A stretch of 64,000 nucleotides of DNA from Vibrio superstes (GCF_003569005.1 NZ_BCUR01000004.1:372001-436000), one strand, 5' to 3'. Shown: positions 55,182 through 63,790, counted from the first letter of the stretch. Program-made: numbers and translations. Notes: generated by a model not told the origin, from the letters alone.

Positions 55182-56552
55182 CTATCTAACAACAATAACC
55201 ACTTTGCGATCACCACGCAGAATGTTAAGTGCTAATACACCATCTTGCTTTTCTAAGACATCTCGGAACTCACCGAGGTTAGCAACTTCTTGGCGATTAA
55301 CTCCGACAATGATGTCGCCTTGCTCGATTTGATATGAAGCGGCCGGAGAACCTTCGGCAACAGAGGTCACTTTCACACCTTTGTACCCATCAGAGTCTTT
55401 AGTATTGCTTAGCGCAGCACCGGTCAACCCTGGATGAAGTTGTTCAGCTTTAGTTTGCTGGAGCTGAGACTCACCGAGCGTGACATCAAACTCCTTTTTG
55501 TCGCCATCACGGATAACACCTAGTTTGATCTCTTTTCCAGCTCCCAGTGTAGCTACTTTAGCGCGAAGCTCACTGAAGGTATCAATGCGCTTGCCGTCAA
55601 TAGAGACAATGATATCTCCCGCTTGCAAGCCCGCCTCATCAGCCGCGCTATCTGGCATGACTTGATTTACGAAGGCACCTCGGCTTGACTCATAGCCTAG
55701 CGCTTCAGCGAGCTCAGCGGTGATTTCACCACCTTGTACGCCTAACATGCCCCGCTTAACCTCACCAAACTCAATGATCTGATCGGTTAGGTTACGCATC
55801 ATATTCGAAGGAATTGCAAACCCTATACCTACATTGCCACCATTAGGCCCTAGAATCGCGGTGTTGATACCAATCAACTCGCCATTAAGGTTAACCAGCG
55901 CTCCACCTGAGTTACCACTATTAATCGCCGCATCGGTTTGGATGAAGTTCTCAAGGTTTTCAAGATTCAGCCCACTGCGACCGAGTGCAGATACAATGCC
56001 AGACGTCACGGTTTGGCCAAGCCCAAATGGGTTGCCAATAGCAACGGTAAAATCACCCACACGCAGCTTATCCGAGTCCGCTAGCTTTATTTCGGTTAAT
56101 CCTTTCGCCTTCTTCTTTAGTTTGAGCAGGGCGATATCAGACATTTTGTCGCCGCCGACAAGCTCTGCATCGTATTCACGCCCATCGGTGAGCTGTACTT
56201 TGATGGTATCAGCGCCATTGATAACGTGGTAGTTAGTGACGATGTGGCCTTTGTCTGCATCAATAATAACGCCAGAGCCTAGTCCTCGAAATGGGCGCTC
56301 TTGAACTTGGTCCGTGGGAAATTCGTCACCGAAGAAGAAACGAAAGCTTTCAGGAATGCGTTGAGTTGATACTTGAGTGCCTTCAACAGCAATGCTGACT
56401 ACCGCCGGTGAAACGCGCTCAAGCATAGGTGCTAAGCTCGGGAGTTCATTGCCTTCAACCTGAACGGGTAGGGCGGCACCAGCATGTAGCGGTGCAATAA
56501 TAGATCCCAAGCTCAAGGCTACAACAGACAAGGCAAGCAAAGGTTTTTTCAT
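55182..56552 (-). CDS. degQ: Periplasmic serine endoprotease DegQ (HtrA family)
   Basis: Periplasmic protease and chaperone with two PDZ domains. 456 residues (E. coli DegQ 455). The signal peptide (KKPLLALSVVALSLGSIIAP, then LHAGA) is followed by the catalytic triad His in TNYHVINGAD, Asp in KMSDIALLKL, and Ser in NSGNSGGALVN. Both PDZ domains are present (GVQGGEITAELAEALGY and GVKVTSVAEGSPAASYQIEQ). It lacks the longer Q-loop region of DegP, supporting DegQ. A sigma-E-type promoter lies just before its start, unlike E. coli degQ. Confidence 0.95.
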   Translation of the reverse strand: MKKPLLALSVVALSLGSIIAPLHAGAALPVQVEGNELPSLAPMLERVSPAVVSIAVEGTQVSTQRIPESFRFFFGDEFPTDQVQERPFRGLGSGVIIDADKGHIVTNYHVINGADTIKVQLTDGREYDAELVGGDKMSDIALLKLKKKAKGLTEIKLADSDKLRVGDFTVAIGNPFGLGQTVTSGIVSALGRSGLNLENLENFIQTDAAINSGNSGGALVNLNGELIGINTAILGPNGGNVGIGFAIPSNMMRNLTDQIIEFGEVKRGMLGVQGGEITAELAEALGYESSRGAFVNQVMPDSAADEAGLQAGDIIVSIDGKRIDTFSELRAKVATLGAGKEIKLGVIRDGDKKEFDVTLGESQLQQTKAEQLHPGLTGAALSNTKDSDGYKGVKVTSVAEGSPAASYQIEQGDIIVGVNRQEVANLGEFRDVLEKQDGVLALNILRGDRKVVIVVR

Positions 56553-56580
56553 CGTTAACTCCTTTTAATAATATGAAGTT

Positions 56581-56608
56581 TGAGACATAAAAAATTTGAG
56601 CAAGTTCC
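56581..56608 (-). promoter_or_regulatory. Sigma-E-type promoter of degQ
   Basis: On the minus strand GGAACTT (56602-56608) is followed after 15 bases by GTCTCA (56581-56586). GGAACTT is the exact -35 consensus of sigma-E, and the -10 resembles GTCTAA. The ATG is about 28 bases further on. Confidence 0.75.
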
Positions 56609-56665
56609 GTAGCTAGAGATAATTCTAGAACGTGTGGGTAGCCTCAAGCTTTTGAGTAGGCAGAA

Positions 56666-57100
56666 CTATGTTGCCTTGATTGCTTCAGGCGCTTTCAATA
56701 TTTCTTTCTGTTCTTCCTTCAGCATGCCGGTTGCACCGTTTGCATAATCCTTTGGCGCTTCATTGCCTGAGGTATTAGTTTCTGAGCTTGCTTCACTTGC
56801 TCCAAGGCGCTCGGCAAAAGGATTGTCTTGAGCTGGGAGGTTCGGTAGTAGCTCGTTGGATGTGTTCGCCATGTGCTCGTAGAGCTTGCGATATTCTTTC
56901 CCAATATTATCAAGAATCTGAGCTGATTCAGAGAAGTGATCATTCAAATCTTGTCGCTGTTGCTCAAGCTCAAACTTAGAGGTTTCTAGTTCTTTTTGTA
57001 ATTCTTTCTGTTTTTGATATTGCGGGGTGGTGACGCGAGAGATGATCACACCGATGATGATACCCACGAATAGGCCGACGATCGCATAAATCCAAGGCAT
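56666..57100 (-). CDS. zapG: Cell-division/envelope protein ZapG (YhcB, DUF1043)
   Basis: A 144-residue inner-membrane protein. An N-terminal helix (about 4-22, WIYAIVGLFVGIIIGVIISR) is followed by a coiled coil (about 30-85, with LQKELETSKFELEQQRQDLN) and an Ala/Glu/Pro tail with PNLPAQDNPFAER. This layout matches YhcB, which links cell division and envelope growth. AAAGGAAAT precedes the ATG. It is divergent from zapE across 119 bases, as in E. coli. Confidence 0.93.
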   Translation of the reverse strand: MPWIYAIVGLFVGIIIGVIISRVTTPQYQKQKELQKELETSKFELEQQRQDLNDHFSESAQILDNIGKEYRKLYEHMANTSNELLPNLPAQDNPFAERLGASEASSETNTSGNEAPKDYANGATGMLKEEQKEILKAPEAIKAT

Positions 57101-57219
57101 AGCATTTCCTTTTGTTAATCTGTTAACAATCTAGTTACCGTGTTCTTACACTGCAACATACCTCATGTTACTATGAGAATCTTATCCAATAAAGAATCTA
57201 ATGTAGTTCATCATTTAAA

Positions 57220-58338
57220 ATGACACCCTTAGAAAAATATCAATACGATATCGAGCATCACGGTTTTCAATTTGACCCTCAACAGCAAAAGGCTGTGCAA
57301 GCGTTTGAACACTTGTACGAGCGGCTTCATCAATATGCTCAAACTCCTGCTCCTGAGCCCAAAAAAGGTTGGCGTCAATGGTTTAATAAGCCTGACTCCA
57401 CCAAGCCACTAGCTCCGCAAGGGCTCTATGTTTGGGGTGGGGTCGGTCGTGGAAAGACCTACCTCATGGATAGCTTTTATGAGTTGTACCCAGGCGACAA
57501 GAAAATGCGTATGCACTTTCATCGCTTTATGTATCGGGTCCATGATGAACTGAAGCAGTTGCAACAGCAAAGCGACCCCTTAGAGATTGTGGCTGATAAG
57601 TTTAAGAGTGAAGCCGATATTATCTGCTTTGATGAGTTTTTTGTCTCCGATATCACAGACGCCATGTTGCTCGGCACCTTGTTTCAGGCATTGTTTGCGC
57701 GAAACATGATTTTAGTCGCGACCTCCAACATTCCGCCACACCTGTTGTATAGAAATGGCTTACAGCGAGCTCGCTTTTTGCCAGCAATCGAATTGATCGA
57801 AAAGAACTGTCAGATCTTTGAGCTAGACAGTGAAAATGACTTTCGTATGCGAACATTGCAGCAAGCAGAGCTCTATCATTACCCGCTAGATTTACAAGCT
57901 CAACACAACTTGGATGCTTATTTTGAAACCTTGAGTGCTATAAAGGTAGAAAGCGGAGAGGCCGAGACTACGATAGAAGTGAATCACAGACAGTTAGACG
58001 TGCAAAGCGCATACAATGGCGTACTGATGGCAAGCTTTGCTCAGTTGTGCCAAACCGCTCGAAGTCAAAACGATTACATTGAGTTGTCGAAGGAGTACCA
58101 CACGGTATTGTTGTCTGATGTACCTAAGTTGGATGCGAGCAACGATGATGCAGCGAGGCGCTTTATTGCCTTAGTGGATGAGTTCTATGAAAGGCGCGTC
58201 TGCCTGATTATTGCTGCCGCAGTGCCTTTGAGCGAATTGTATGCGGGTGGACGACTTGAATTTGAATTTCAGCGCTGTGAATCGCGACTCACTGAGATGC
58301 AGAGTAATGACTATTTAGCTGAGGAACACCTTGCCTAG
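57220..58338 (+). CDS. zapE: Cell division ATPase ZapE
   Basis: P-loop ATPase of the AFG1/YhcM type that binds FtsZ and supports division under stress. 372 residues (E. coli 375). Walker A is GGVGRGKTYLMD (about 72-83), followed by MHFHRFMYRVHDEL, Walker B CFDEFFVSDITDAMLLG, sensor TSNIPP, and the C-terminal ARRFIALVDEFYERRVCLII. It precedes rplM with 266 bases between, as in E. coli. Confidence 0.95.
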   Translation: MTPLEKYQYDIEHHGFQFDPQQQKAVQAFEHLYERLHQYAQTPAPEPKKGWRQWFNKPDSTKPLAPQGLYVWGGVGRGKTYLMDSFYELYPGDKKMRMHFHRFMYRVHDELKQLQQQSDPLEIVADKFKSEADIICFDEFFVSDITDAMLLGTLFQALFARNMILVATSNIPPHLLYRNGLQRARFLPAIELIEKNCQIFELDSENDFRMRTLQQAELYHYPLDLQAQHNLDAYFETLSAIKVESGEAETTIEVNHRQLDVQSAYNGVLMASFAQLCQTARSQNDYIELSKEYHTVLLSDVPKLDASNDDAARRFIALVDEFYERRVCLIIAAAVPLSELYAGGRLEFEFQRCESRLTEMQSNDYLAEEHLA

Positions 58339-58429
58339 CTAATGCTGTGGCTAGGATATAGTAGAGGCATTCACGCCTTGTGTTCTGGTGTTATGCACTA
58401 AAAAGCGTTCAAAAAACTCTCAAATAGGA

Positions 58430-58457
58430 TTGCGTTTTTAGTAGGCTTCGGTATAAT
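58430..58457 (+). promoter_or_regulatory. Sigma-70 promoter of rplM-rpsI
   Basis: TTGCGT (58430-58435) and a perfect TATAAT (58452-58457) are 16 bases apart. Transcription would start near 58464, giving a leader of about 140 bases. Confidence 0.65.
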
Positions 58458-58463
58458 CCTGCG

Positions 58464-58604
58464 ACCCACCGTTACTGCAGGTGATTTTCTTTATTGAAAC
58501 TTACCAAAGAGTGCCACCACTCGAAGGGGTGATGACTGGGCTCTTAGACAGTGGGAGCATTTGCTCCTTTTAGTTTAAATTCAAATTAACGGGTTATTAT
58601 TAGC
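58464..58604 (+). promoter_or_regulatory. Structured leader of rplM-rpsI
   Basis: The predicted 5' untranslated region is long for a ribosomal operon and contains complementary segments, including a GGAGC / GCTCC hairpin (58554-58567) followed by a short T run. In E. coli L13 represses this operon through its leader; a similar control is inferred here. Confidence 0.45.
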
Positions 58605-59033
58605 ATGAAAACTTTCGTTGCTAAACCAGAAACAGTAAAACGTGACTGGTATGTTGTAGACGCTGAAGGTAAAACTCTAGGTCGTCTTGCATCTGAAATC
58701 GCTTCTCGCCTACGCGGTAAGCATAAAGCTGAATACACACCTCACTGTGACACTGGTGATTACATCATCGTTGTTAACGCTGAGAAAGTTACTGTAACTG
58801 GTAACAAGGCTAAAGGTAAAGTGTATTACCGTCACACTGAATTCCCAGGTGGTCTAAAATCTATCACTTTTGAAAAGTTGATTGATAAGAAACCAGAAAT
58901 GGTTATCGAACTAGCTGTTAAAGGTATGTTACCACGTGGTCCTCTAGGCCGCGCAATGTACCGTAAGCTAAAAGTATACGCTGGCGCTGAGCACAACCAT
59001 GCTGCTCAACAACCACAAGTACTAGACATCTAA
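58605..59033 (+). CDS. rplM: 50S ribosomal protein uL13
   Basis: Early-assembling large-subunit protein. 142 residues, the E. coli length, with the conserved [20 protein letters not shown] start, [34 protein letters not shown] and [19 protein letters not shown]. It is the first gene of the rplM-rpsI operon, with codon use biased as in highly expressed genes. Confidence 0.98.
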   Translation: MKTFVAKPETVKRDWYVVDAEGKTLGRLASEIASRLRGKHKAEYTPHCDTGDYIIVVNAEKVTVTGNKAKGKVYYRHTEFPGGLKSITFEKLIDKKPEMVIELAVKGMLPRGPLGRAMYRKLKVYAGAEHNHAAQQPQVLDI

Positions 59034-59048
59034 TCGGGGAAATTGGAA

Positions 59049-59441
59049 ATGGCAGAGAATCAATACTACGGCACTGGTCGCCGCAAGAGCTCAGCTGCTC
59101 GTGTTTTCATTAAACCGGGTGCTGGTAACATCGTAATCAACAAGCGTAGCCTTGATGTTTACTTTGGTCGTGAAACTTCTCGTATGGTTGTTCGTCAGCC
59201 ACTTGAGCTAGTTGAAATGTTAGACAAGCTAGACCTATACATCACTGTTTCTGGCGGTGGTATTTCTGGTCAAGCTGGCGCTATCCGTCACGGCATCACT
59301 CGTGCTCTTATGGAATACGATGAAACTCTACGTCCTGCTCTACGCGCAGCTGGCTACGTTACACGTGACGCACGTCAGGTTGAACGTAAGAAAGTTGGTC
59401 TACGTAAAGCACGTCGTAAGCCACAGTTCTCGAAGCGTTAA
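59049..59441 (+). CDS. rpsI: 30S ribosomal protein uS9
   Basis: Small-subunit protein whose C-terminal SKR contacts P-site tRNA. 130 residues from ATG 59049 (GGGGAAATTGG in front); a TTG six bases earlier is a spurious alternative. [19 protein letters not shown] at the N-terminus and [12 protein letters not shown] at the end are characteristic. It follows rplM by 15 bases and is followed by a terminator. Confidence 0.98.
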   Translation: MAENQYYGTGRRKSSAARVFIKPGAGNIVINKRSLDVYFGRETSRMVVRQPLELVEMLDKLDLYITVSGGGISGQAGAIRHGITRALMEYDETLRPALRAAGYVTRDARQVERKKVGLRKARRKPQFSKR

Positions 59442-59493
59442 TCTTTCTTTTCAGAAAGAGCAATGCTCCAGCTTTTTGGTTGGAATTGTGTCA

Positions 59494-59530
59494 AAAAAGC
59501 TCGGTTTTATACCGGGCTTTTTGTTTTTTT
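59494..59530 (+). terminator. Rho-independent terminator after rpsI
   Basis: A stem AAAAGCTCGGT / ACCGGGCTTTT (one G-T pair) with a 5-base loop is followed by a T-rich tail. Confidence 0.85.
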
Positions 59531-59647
59531 ACCTCTTCAAAAATTCCTTTCTACTTAGTATCTTCCGCAGTGAATGTTTCACTTTCACCTCTTTTGTGAC
59601 CTATGCTCTGATTTGCTTCAGATATGTTGTAAAAAAGTAGCTTTATC

Positions 59648-59676
59648 TTGTCTTAAAGTAGCGTTTTCTTTATCAT
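59648..59676 (+). promoter_or_regulatory. Candidate sigma-70 promoter of petABC
   Basis: TTGTCT (59648-59653) and TATCAT (59671-59676) are 17 bases apart, about 95 bases before the petA ATG. Confidence 0.4.
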
Positions 59677-59770
59677 TTCCCTCATAAAAATAGAATCAAA
59701 GTTTGAATTTTTAAGCCGTGCTCTGTTGAAGGAGTAATTCTATCCAAAGGAGCAAATGGGAGAATGTTGG

Positions 59771-60361
59771 ATGAGCAATGCGCCACTAAATAATGGACGT
59801 CGCAAGTTTCTAACCGCCACCACCGCCGTGGTCGGGGGATTAGGAGCAGCAGCTGTCGCTGTACCCTTTATCAAATCTTGGAATCCAAGTGCGAGAGCTA
59901 AATCAGCTGGCGCTCCAGTTGAGTTCGATATCAGCAAGCTAGAAGAGGGGCAAATGGCCCGTGTAATCTGGCGTGGTCAACCTGTTTGGGTTGTTAAGCG
60001 TGGACAAGGTACGCTGGATGAACTTGGTCAGCTTGCTGAACAATTACGAGATCCAGACTCAGTTGAGGAACAACAACCGTCTTACGCACAAAACCCTTAT
60101 CGTTCCTTGAAGCCAGAAATCTTTATCGCAGTAGGCCTATGTACTCACTTAGGTTGTTCTCCAACCTATCTGCCGAGCAGCTTTGGCGAGCAAGTGAGCG
60201 GCGTGAAGTCAGGATTCTTCTGCCCATGTCATGGTTCTAAATTTGATATGGCTGGACGCGTTTTCCAAGGTGTTCCTGCACCTTATAACCTAGCCGTACC
60301 GCCACATATGTATCTGGATGATAATCTTATTTTAATCGGCGAAGACCAAGGAGAGGCGTAA
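59771..60361 (+). CDS. petA: Ubiquinol-cytochrome c reductase iron-sulfur (Rieske) subunit
   Basis: Rieske subunit of the cytochrome bc1 complex. 196 residues. The N-terminus carries a twin-arginine-like signal-anchor (GRRKFLTATTAVVGGLGAAA), and the [2Fe-2S] ligands are in CTHLGCSP and CPCHGSKFD. I start at ATG 59771, with GGGAG eight bases ahead; an upstream in-frame ATG at 59756 is possible but spaced poorly from its AAAGGAG. It overlaps petB by one base. The complex passes electrons from ubiquinol to cytochrome c and pumps protons. Confidence 0.95.
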   Translation: MSNAPLNNGRRKFLTATTAVVGGLGAAAVAVPFIKSWNPSARAKSAGAPVEFDISKLEEGQMARVIWRGQPVWVVKRGQGTLDELGQLAEQLRDPDSVEEQQPSYAQNPYRSLKPEIFIAVGLCTHLGCSPTYLPSSFGEQVSGVKSGFFCPCHGSKFDMAGRVFQGVPAPYNLAVPPHMYLDDNLILIGEDQGEA

Positions 60362-61623
60362 TGGAGGCTTTACTCGGCTGGATTGAAAAACGCATCCCGG
60401 CTATGAATACCTACCGCAAGCACATGTCGGAGTATCCACAGCCAAAGAACTCAAACTTTTGGTATATCTTTGGTGCGTTAGCAATGCTGGTTTTGGTCAA
60501 CCAGATCGTTACTGGTATTTGGCTAACCATGAACTACGTACCATCGGCAGAGGGCGCATTCGCTTCTGTTGAATACATCATGCGTGACGTAGAATACGGT
60601 TGGCTTCTTCGCTACATGCACTCTACCGGCGCATCTTTCTTCTTTATTGTTGTTTATCTGCATATGTACCGCGGCCTCATCTACGGTTCATACCAAAAAC
60701 CACGTGAACTCGTGTGGTTATTTGGTATGTTGTTGTTTGTGGTTCTGATGGCTGAGGCCTTTATGGGCTACATGCTACCTTGGGGGCAAATGTCTTACTG
60801 GGGTGCTCAGGTAATCATCGGTCTGTTTGGTGCAATTCCAGTTATTGGTGATGACCTAACGCTATGGATTCGTGGCGATTACGTTATCTCTGGCGCAACT
60901 CTAAACCGCTTCTTCGCCCTGCACGTTATTGCTCTGCCAATCGTTCTGTTGCTGCTTGTTGCTTTGCATATCTTAGCGCTGCACGAAGTAGGCTCTAACA
61001 ACCCTGATGGTATTGTTACTAAGCTGCCAAAAGGCACTATGGGTGATGATTACGAGCCGGAGTTCAAGTTCCACGAAGACTACAGCAAGAAATACGACAT
61101 AATCGACTCGATGCCGTTCCACCCTTACGGTACGGTAAAAGACCTGTTCTATGTCGGCGTATTCTTATTGTTCTTTAGCTATGTGTTGTTCTATGCACCC
61201 GCGATGGGCGGTTTGTTCCTTGAGCCACCTAACTTCGAAGTTGCTAACCCACTTAAGACCCCTGAGCATATCGCGCCAGTTTGGTATTTCTCTCCAAACT
61301 ATGCCATTTTGCGTGCTATTCCAGATAAGCTGATTGGCTTCGTCTTCTTTGGTGGTTCAATCGTTGTGTTGTTCTTACTGCCTTGGCTAGACCGCTGTAA
61401 TGTTCGCTCATTCCGCTACCGCAGTAAGCTGCACCTAGTGAACTTGATCCAGTTTACGATATCGTTTGTTGGTCTGGGTGTGCTAGGTACACTGCCTGCA
61501 ACTGAGCTGTACACGAACCTATCGCGTCTATTCAGTGTGGGTTACTTCATGTTCTTCGTTGTGTTGTTTATCTACAGCAAGAATGAAAAGACTAAGACAC
61601 TACCGACAAGGATCACCAAATAA
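60361..61623 (+). CDS. petB: Cytochrome b of the bc1 complex
   Basis: Membrane core of the bc1 complex with two haems and both quinone sites. 420 residues, eight or more helices. Haem-ligand histidines appear in LLRYMHSTGASFFFIVVYLH and FALHVIALPIVLLLLVALH. The glycine-rich GYMLPWGQMSYWGAQVI segment is typical. The Qo-site motif normally written PEWY is PVWY here (61276-61287). It overlaps petA by one base and petC by one base. Confidence 0.96.
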   Translation: MEALLGWIEKRIPAMNTYRKHMSEYPQPKNSNFWYIFGALAMLVLVNQIVTGIWLTMNYVPSAEGAFASVEYIMRDVEYGWLLRYMHSTGASFFFIVVYLHMYRGLIYGSYQKPRELVWLFGMLLFVVLMAEAFMGYMLPWGQMSYWGAQVIIGLFGAIPVIGDDLTLWIRGDYVISGATLNRFFALHVIALPIVLLLLVALHILALHEVGSNNPDGIVTKLPKGTMGDDYEPEFKFHEDYSKKYDIIDSMPFHPYGTVKDLFYVGVFLLFFSYVLFYAPAMGGLFLEPPNFEVANPLKTPEHIAPVWYFSPNYAILRAIPDKLIGFVFFGGSIVVLFLLPWLDRCNVRSFRYRSKLHLVNLIQFTISFVGLGVLGTLPATELYTNLSRLFSVGYFMFFVVLFIYSKNEKTKTLPTRITK

Positions 61624-62360
61624 TGAAAAAGTTATTCGTATTGTTATTTGCGCTAGTGCCTGCTCTTGGATTCGCAGCGGGCGGTAACTTCGCTCTGGAT
61701 AAAGCAAACAATGATATTCGTGACAAAGCGTCTTTGCAGCGTGGTGCTCAGACGTTTATGAACTACTGTTTTGCTTGTCACTCAACGCAGTACCAACGCT
61801 ATGAACGTGTTGCAACAGACCTCGATATTCCTATTGACCTGATGCGTGAAAATCTGATGTTTGATTCAGAGGCCGCAATTGGTGAACTGATGGTTAACAA
61901 CATGCCAGCAGAAGACGCCGCTAAGTGGTTTGGTGTTGCACCACCGGATCTAACGCTAACAGCTCGCGTTCGCGGTGTAGATTGGTTATACACCTACTTG
62001 CGTTCTTTCTATGAAGACCCAAGTCGCCCATTTGGTGTGAATAACGTGATCTTCCCAAGCGTGGGTATGCCTCATGTGTTGCAAGAGATGCAAGGTGTGC
62101 CTAAGCCTGTTTTTGAAACGAAAATGGTGGGTGGTCAAGAGGAGCAAGTGGTTGTCGGCGTTAAAGCTGACGGCACTGGTGAGCTAAGTCAAAGTGAATA
62201 TGATGACGCAGTACGTGACCTTGTGAACTTCCTTGAATATGCGGGTGACCCTGTTCAGGTTGAGCGTGAGAACTTGGGTATTTGGGTGTTGTTATTCCTA
62301 GTGATTTTCACTGGTGTTGGCTATCTTCTATATAAAGAGTATTGGCGTGACATTCACTGA
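61623..62360 (+). CDS. petC: Cytochrome c1 of the bc1 complex
   Basis: Haem c subunit that receives electrons from the Rieske protein. 245 residues: a signal peptide (KKLFVLLFALVPALGFAA), one c-type haem motif CFACH (about residues 49-53), an acidic/Gly loop, and a C-terminal membrane anchor (LGIWVLLFLVIFTGVGYLLY). A methionine in SVGMPHVL is a plausible axial ligand. Its start overlaps the petB stop (TAATG). A terminator-like hairpin follows. Confidence 0.95.
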   Translation: MKKLFVLLFALVPALGFAAGGNFALDKANNDIRDKASLQRGAQTFMNYCFACHSTQYQRYERVATDLDIPIDLMRENLMFDSEAAIGELMVNNMPAEDAAKWFGVAPPDLTLTARVRGVDWLYTYLRSFYEDPSRPFGVNNVIFPSVGMPHVLQEMQGVPKPVFETKMVGGQEEQVVVGVKADGTGELSQSEYDDAVRDLVNFLEYAGDPVQVERENLGIWVLLFLVIFTGVGYLLYKEYWRDIH

Positions 62361-62390
62361 TTGTGATATCATATCGTGCTGATTTCTGTA

Positions 62391-62420
62391 ATGGAGGCGT
62401 GTTGCCTCCATTCTTCTATT
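62391..62420 (+). terminator. Probable terminator after petC
   Basis: An 8-bp stem (ATGGAGGC / GCCTCCAT) with a 5-base loop is followed by TCTTCTATTT, so the sspA gene likely needs its own promoter or partial readthrough. Confidence 0.6.
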
Positions 62421-62444
62421 TAAAATTACTATACTGGAGGGCTC

Positions 62445-63080
62445 ATGGCTGTAGCTGCCAATAAACGTTCTGTGATGACTCTATTCTCAAGTGCTACTGA
62501 TATGGCTAGCCATCAGGTACGTATCGTTTTGGCTGAGAAAGGCGTAGCCGTCGAAGTTGAACTTGTTGACGAGGCGAACCTACCTGCTGAACTTGCAGAA
62601 TTGAACCCATACAAATCTGTTCCAACTCTCGTTGATCGTGAACTGACACTGTACGATTCAAAGATCATCATGGAATACCTAGACGAGCGTTTTCCGCATC
62701 CGCCGCTAATGCCTGTATACCCTGTAGATCGTGGTAAGAATCGTCTTATGATGTACCGCATCCAGCGTAACTGGTACAGCGTTGCAGAGAAAATCATTGC
62801 TACAACGGGCGAAGAACAAGAAAAAGCACGTCAAAAACTGCGCAACGATCTACTAATGCTTGGTCCTCTGTTTGCAGAAAGCGAGTACTTCATGAGTGAA
62901 GACTTTAGCTTGATTGATTGCTACCTTGCTCCACTATTGTGGCGCTTGCCTACGTTCGGTATCGAGCTGACAGGTCCTGGTTCAAAAGAACTTAAGATCT
63001 ACATGAACCGTGTATTTGAGCGTGATTCATTCCTAGCTTCTTTAACTGAAGCAGAACGTGAGATGCGTCTAGTTCGTTAA
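62445..63080 (+). CDS. sspA: Stringent starvation protein A
   Basis: RNA-polymerase-associated protein with a glutathione S-transferase fold, induced by starvation and linked to acid tolerance. 211 residues (E. coli 212). The N-terminal thioredoxin-like domain has SVMTLFSSATDMASHQVRIV and YKSVPTLVDRELTLYDSKII; the helical domain ends near SFLASLTEAEREMRL. The glutathione-binding residues of true transferases are not obvious, as usual. TGGAGGG precedes the ATG, and it overlaps sspB by one base. Confidence 0.96.
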   Translation: MAVAANKRSVMTLFSSATDMASHQVRIVLAEKGVAVEVELVDEANLPAELAELNPYKSVPTLVDRELTLYDSKIIMEYLDERFPHPPLMPVYPVDRGKNRLMMYRIQRNWYSVAEKIIATTGEEQEKARQKLRNDLLMLGPLFAESEYFMSEDFSLIDCYLAPLLWRLPTFGIELTGPGSKELKIYMNRVFERDSFLASLTEAEREMRLVR

Positions 63081-63568
63081 TGGATATTTCTGCAATGACT
63101 CCCCGTCGACCGTATCTGCTTCGCGCATTTTATGACTGGTTGGCGGAGAATGAACTGACTCCTCACTTAGTAGTTGATGCTACTATGCCGGGAGTACGCG
63201 TACCCGAAGAGTATGTACAAGATGGACAAATCATCTTGAACGTTGCCCCTCGTGCTGTAGGCAACCTAGAGATTGGTAATGAAGCATTAACGTTTCATGC
63301 TCGTTTCGGTGGTCGACCTCACTCAGTTATCGTTCCTATCTACGCTGTTCAGGCTATCTATGCTCGTGAAAATGGCGCAGGAACAATGTTTGAGCCTGAA
63401 GAGGCTTATGATGATAACTTAGAGATGGAAGAAGAGAATCATCTGGCTTCCGCTGACTCTTTAACTGCGGTTGAAGATACAGTAGAAGTTGAAGTAGAGC
63501 CTTCTCCAGACCCTGATGATGAACCGCCAAGACCTAAAGGTCGTCCAAGCCTTCGCGTGGTGAAATAA
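63080..63568 (+). CDS. sspB: ClpXP adaptor SspB
   Basis: Delivers ssrA-tagged proteins to ClpXP. 162 residues: a folded substrate-binding domain (RPYLLRAFYDWLAENELTPH, LNVAPRAVGNLEIGNEALTF, FGGRPHSVIVPIYAVQAIYA), a long acidic flexible linker, and the C-terminal ClpX-binding peptide RPSLRVVK. It starts on the sspA stop. The TAA stop is the first base triplet of a palindromic repeat. Confidence 0.96.
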   Translation: MDISAMTPRRPYLLRAFYDWLAENELTPHLVVDATMPGVRVPEEYVQDGQIILNVAPRAVGNLEIGNEALTFHARFGGRPHSVIVPIYAVQAIYARENGAGTMFEPEEAYDDNLEMEEENHLASADSLTAVEDTVEVEVEPSPDPDDEPPRPKGRPSLRVVK

Positions 63569-63732
63569 TACCAATCACAGTAATTAAGTGATCAGAAATA
63601 GCGCAGATATAAGGCTTGAGAACAAGGCAGGATTTTTCGATAAGTAGTTATTCTACAATCAAAAATTCTAACGAAGTTATCAAGCCTTTTAACCAGCTAG
63701 AATGACCAGTTATTTACTACGATTGGTATAAC
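63566..63732 (+). repeat. TACCAATC palindromic repeat, copy 3
   Basis: About 165 bases with inverted ends TAATACCAATCACAG and CTACGATTGGTATAAC; a near match in opposite orientation to copy 1 (29492-29656), including AGTGATCAGAAATAGCG and GATAAGTAGTTATTCTAC in the middle. It starts on the sspB stop codon. No coding frame. Confidence 0.85.
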
Positions 63733-63745
63733 ACCAAAGAAAACA

Positions 63746-63773
63746 AAAAGAGGAGCCCTAGGGCTCCTCTTTT
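63746..63773. terminator. Bidirectional terminator between sspB and the last gene
   Basis: A perfect 28-base palindrome (AAAAGAGGAGCCC, TA, GGGCTCCTCTTTT) has T runs on both strands and lies between convergent genes. Confidence 0.92.
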
Positions 63774-63790
63774 ATTTTCTAAAGCGAGAG

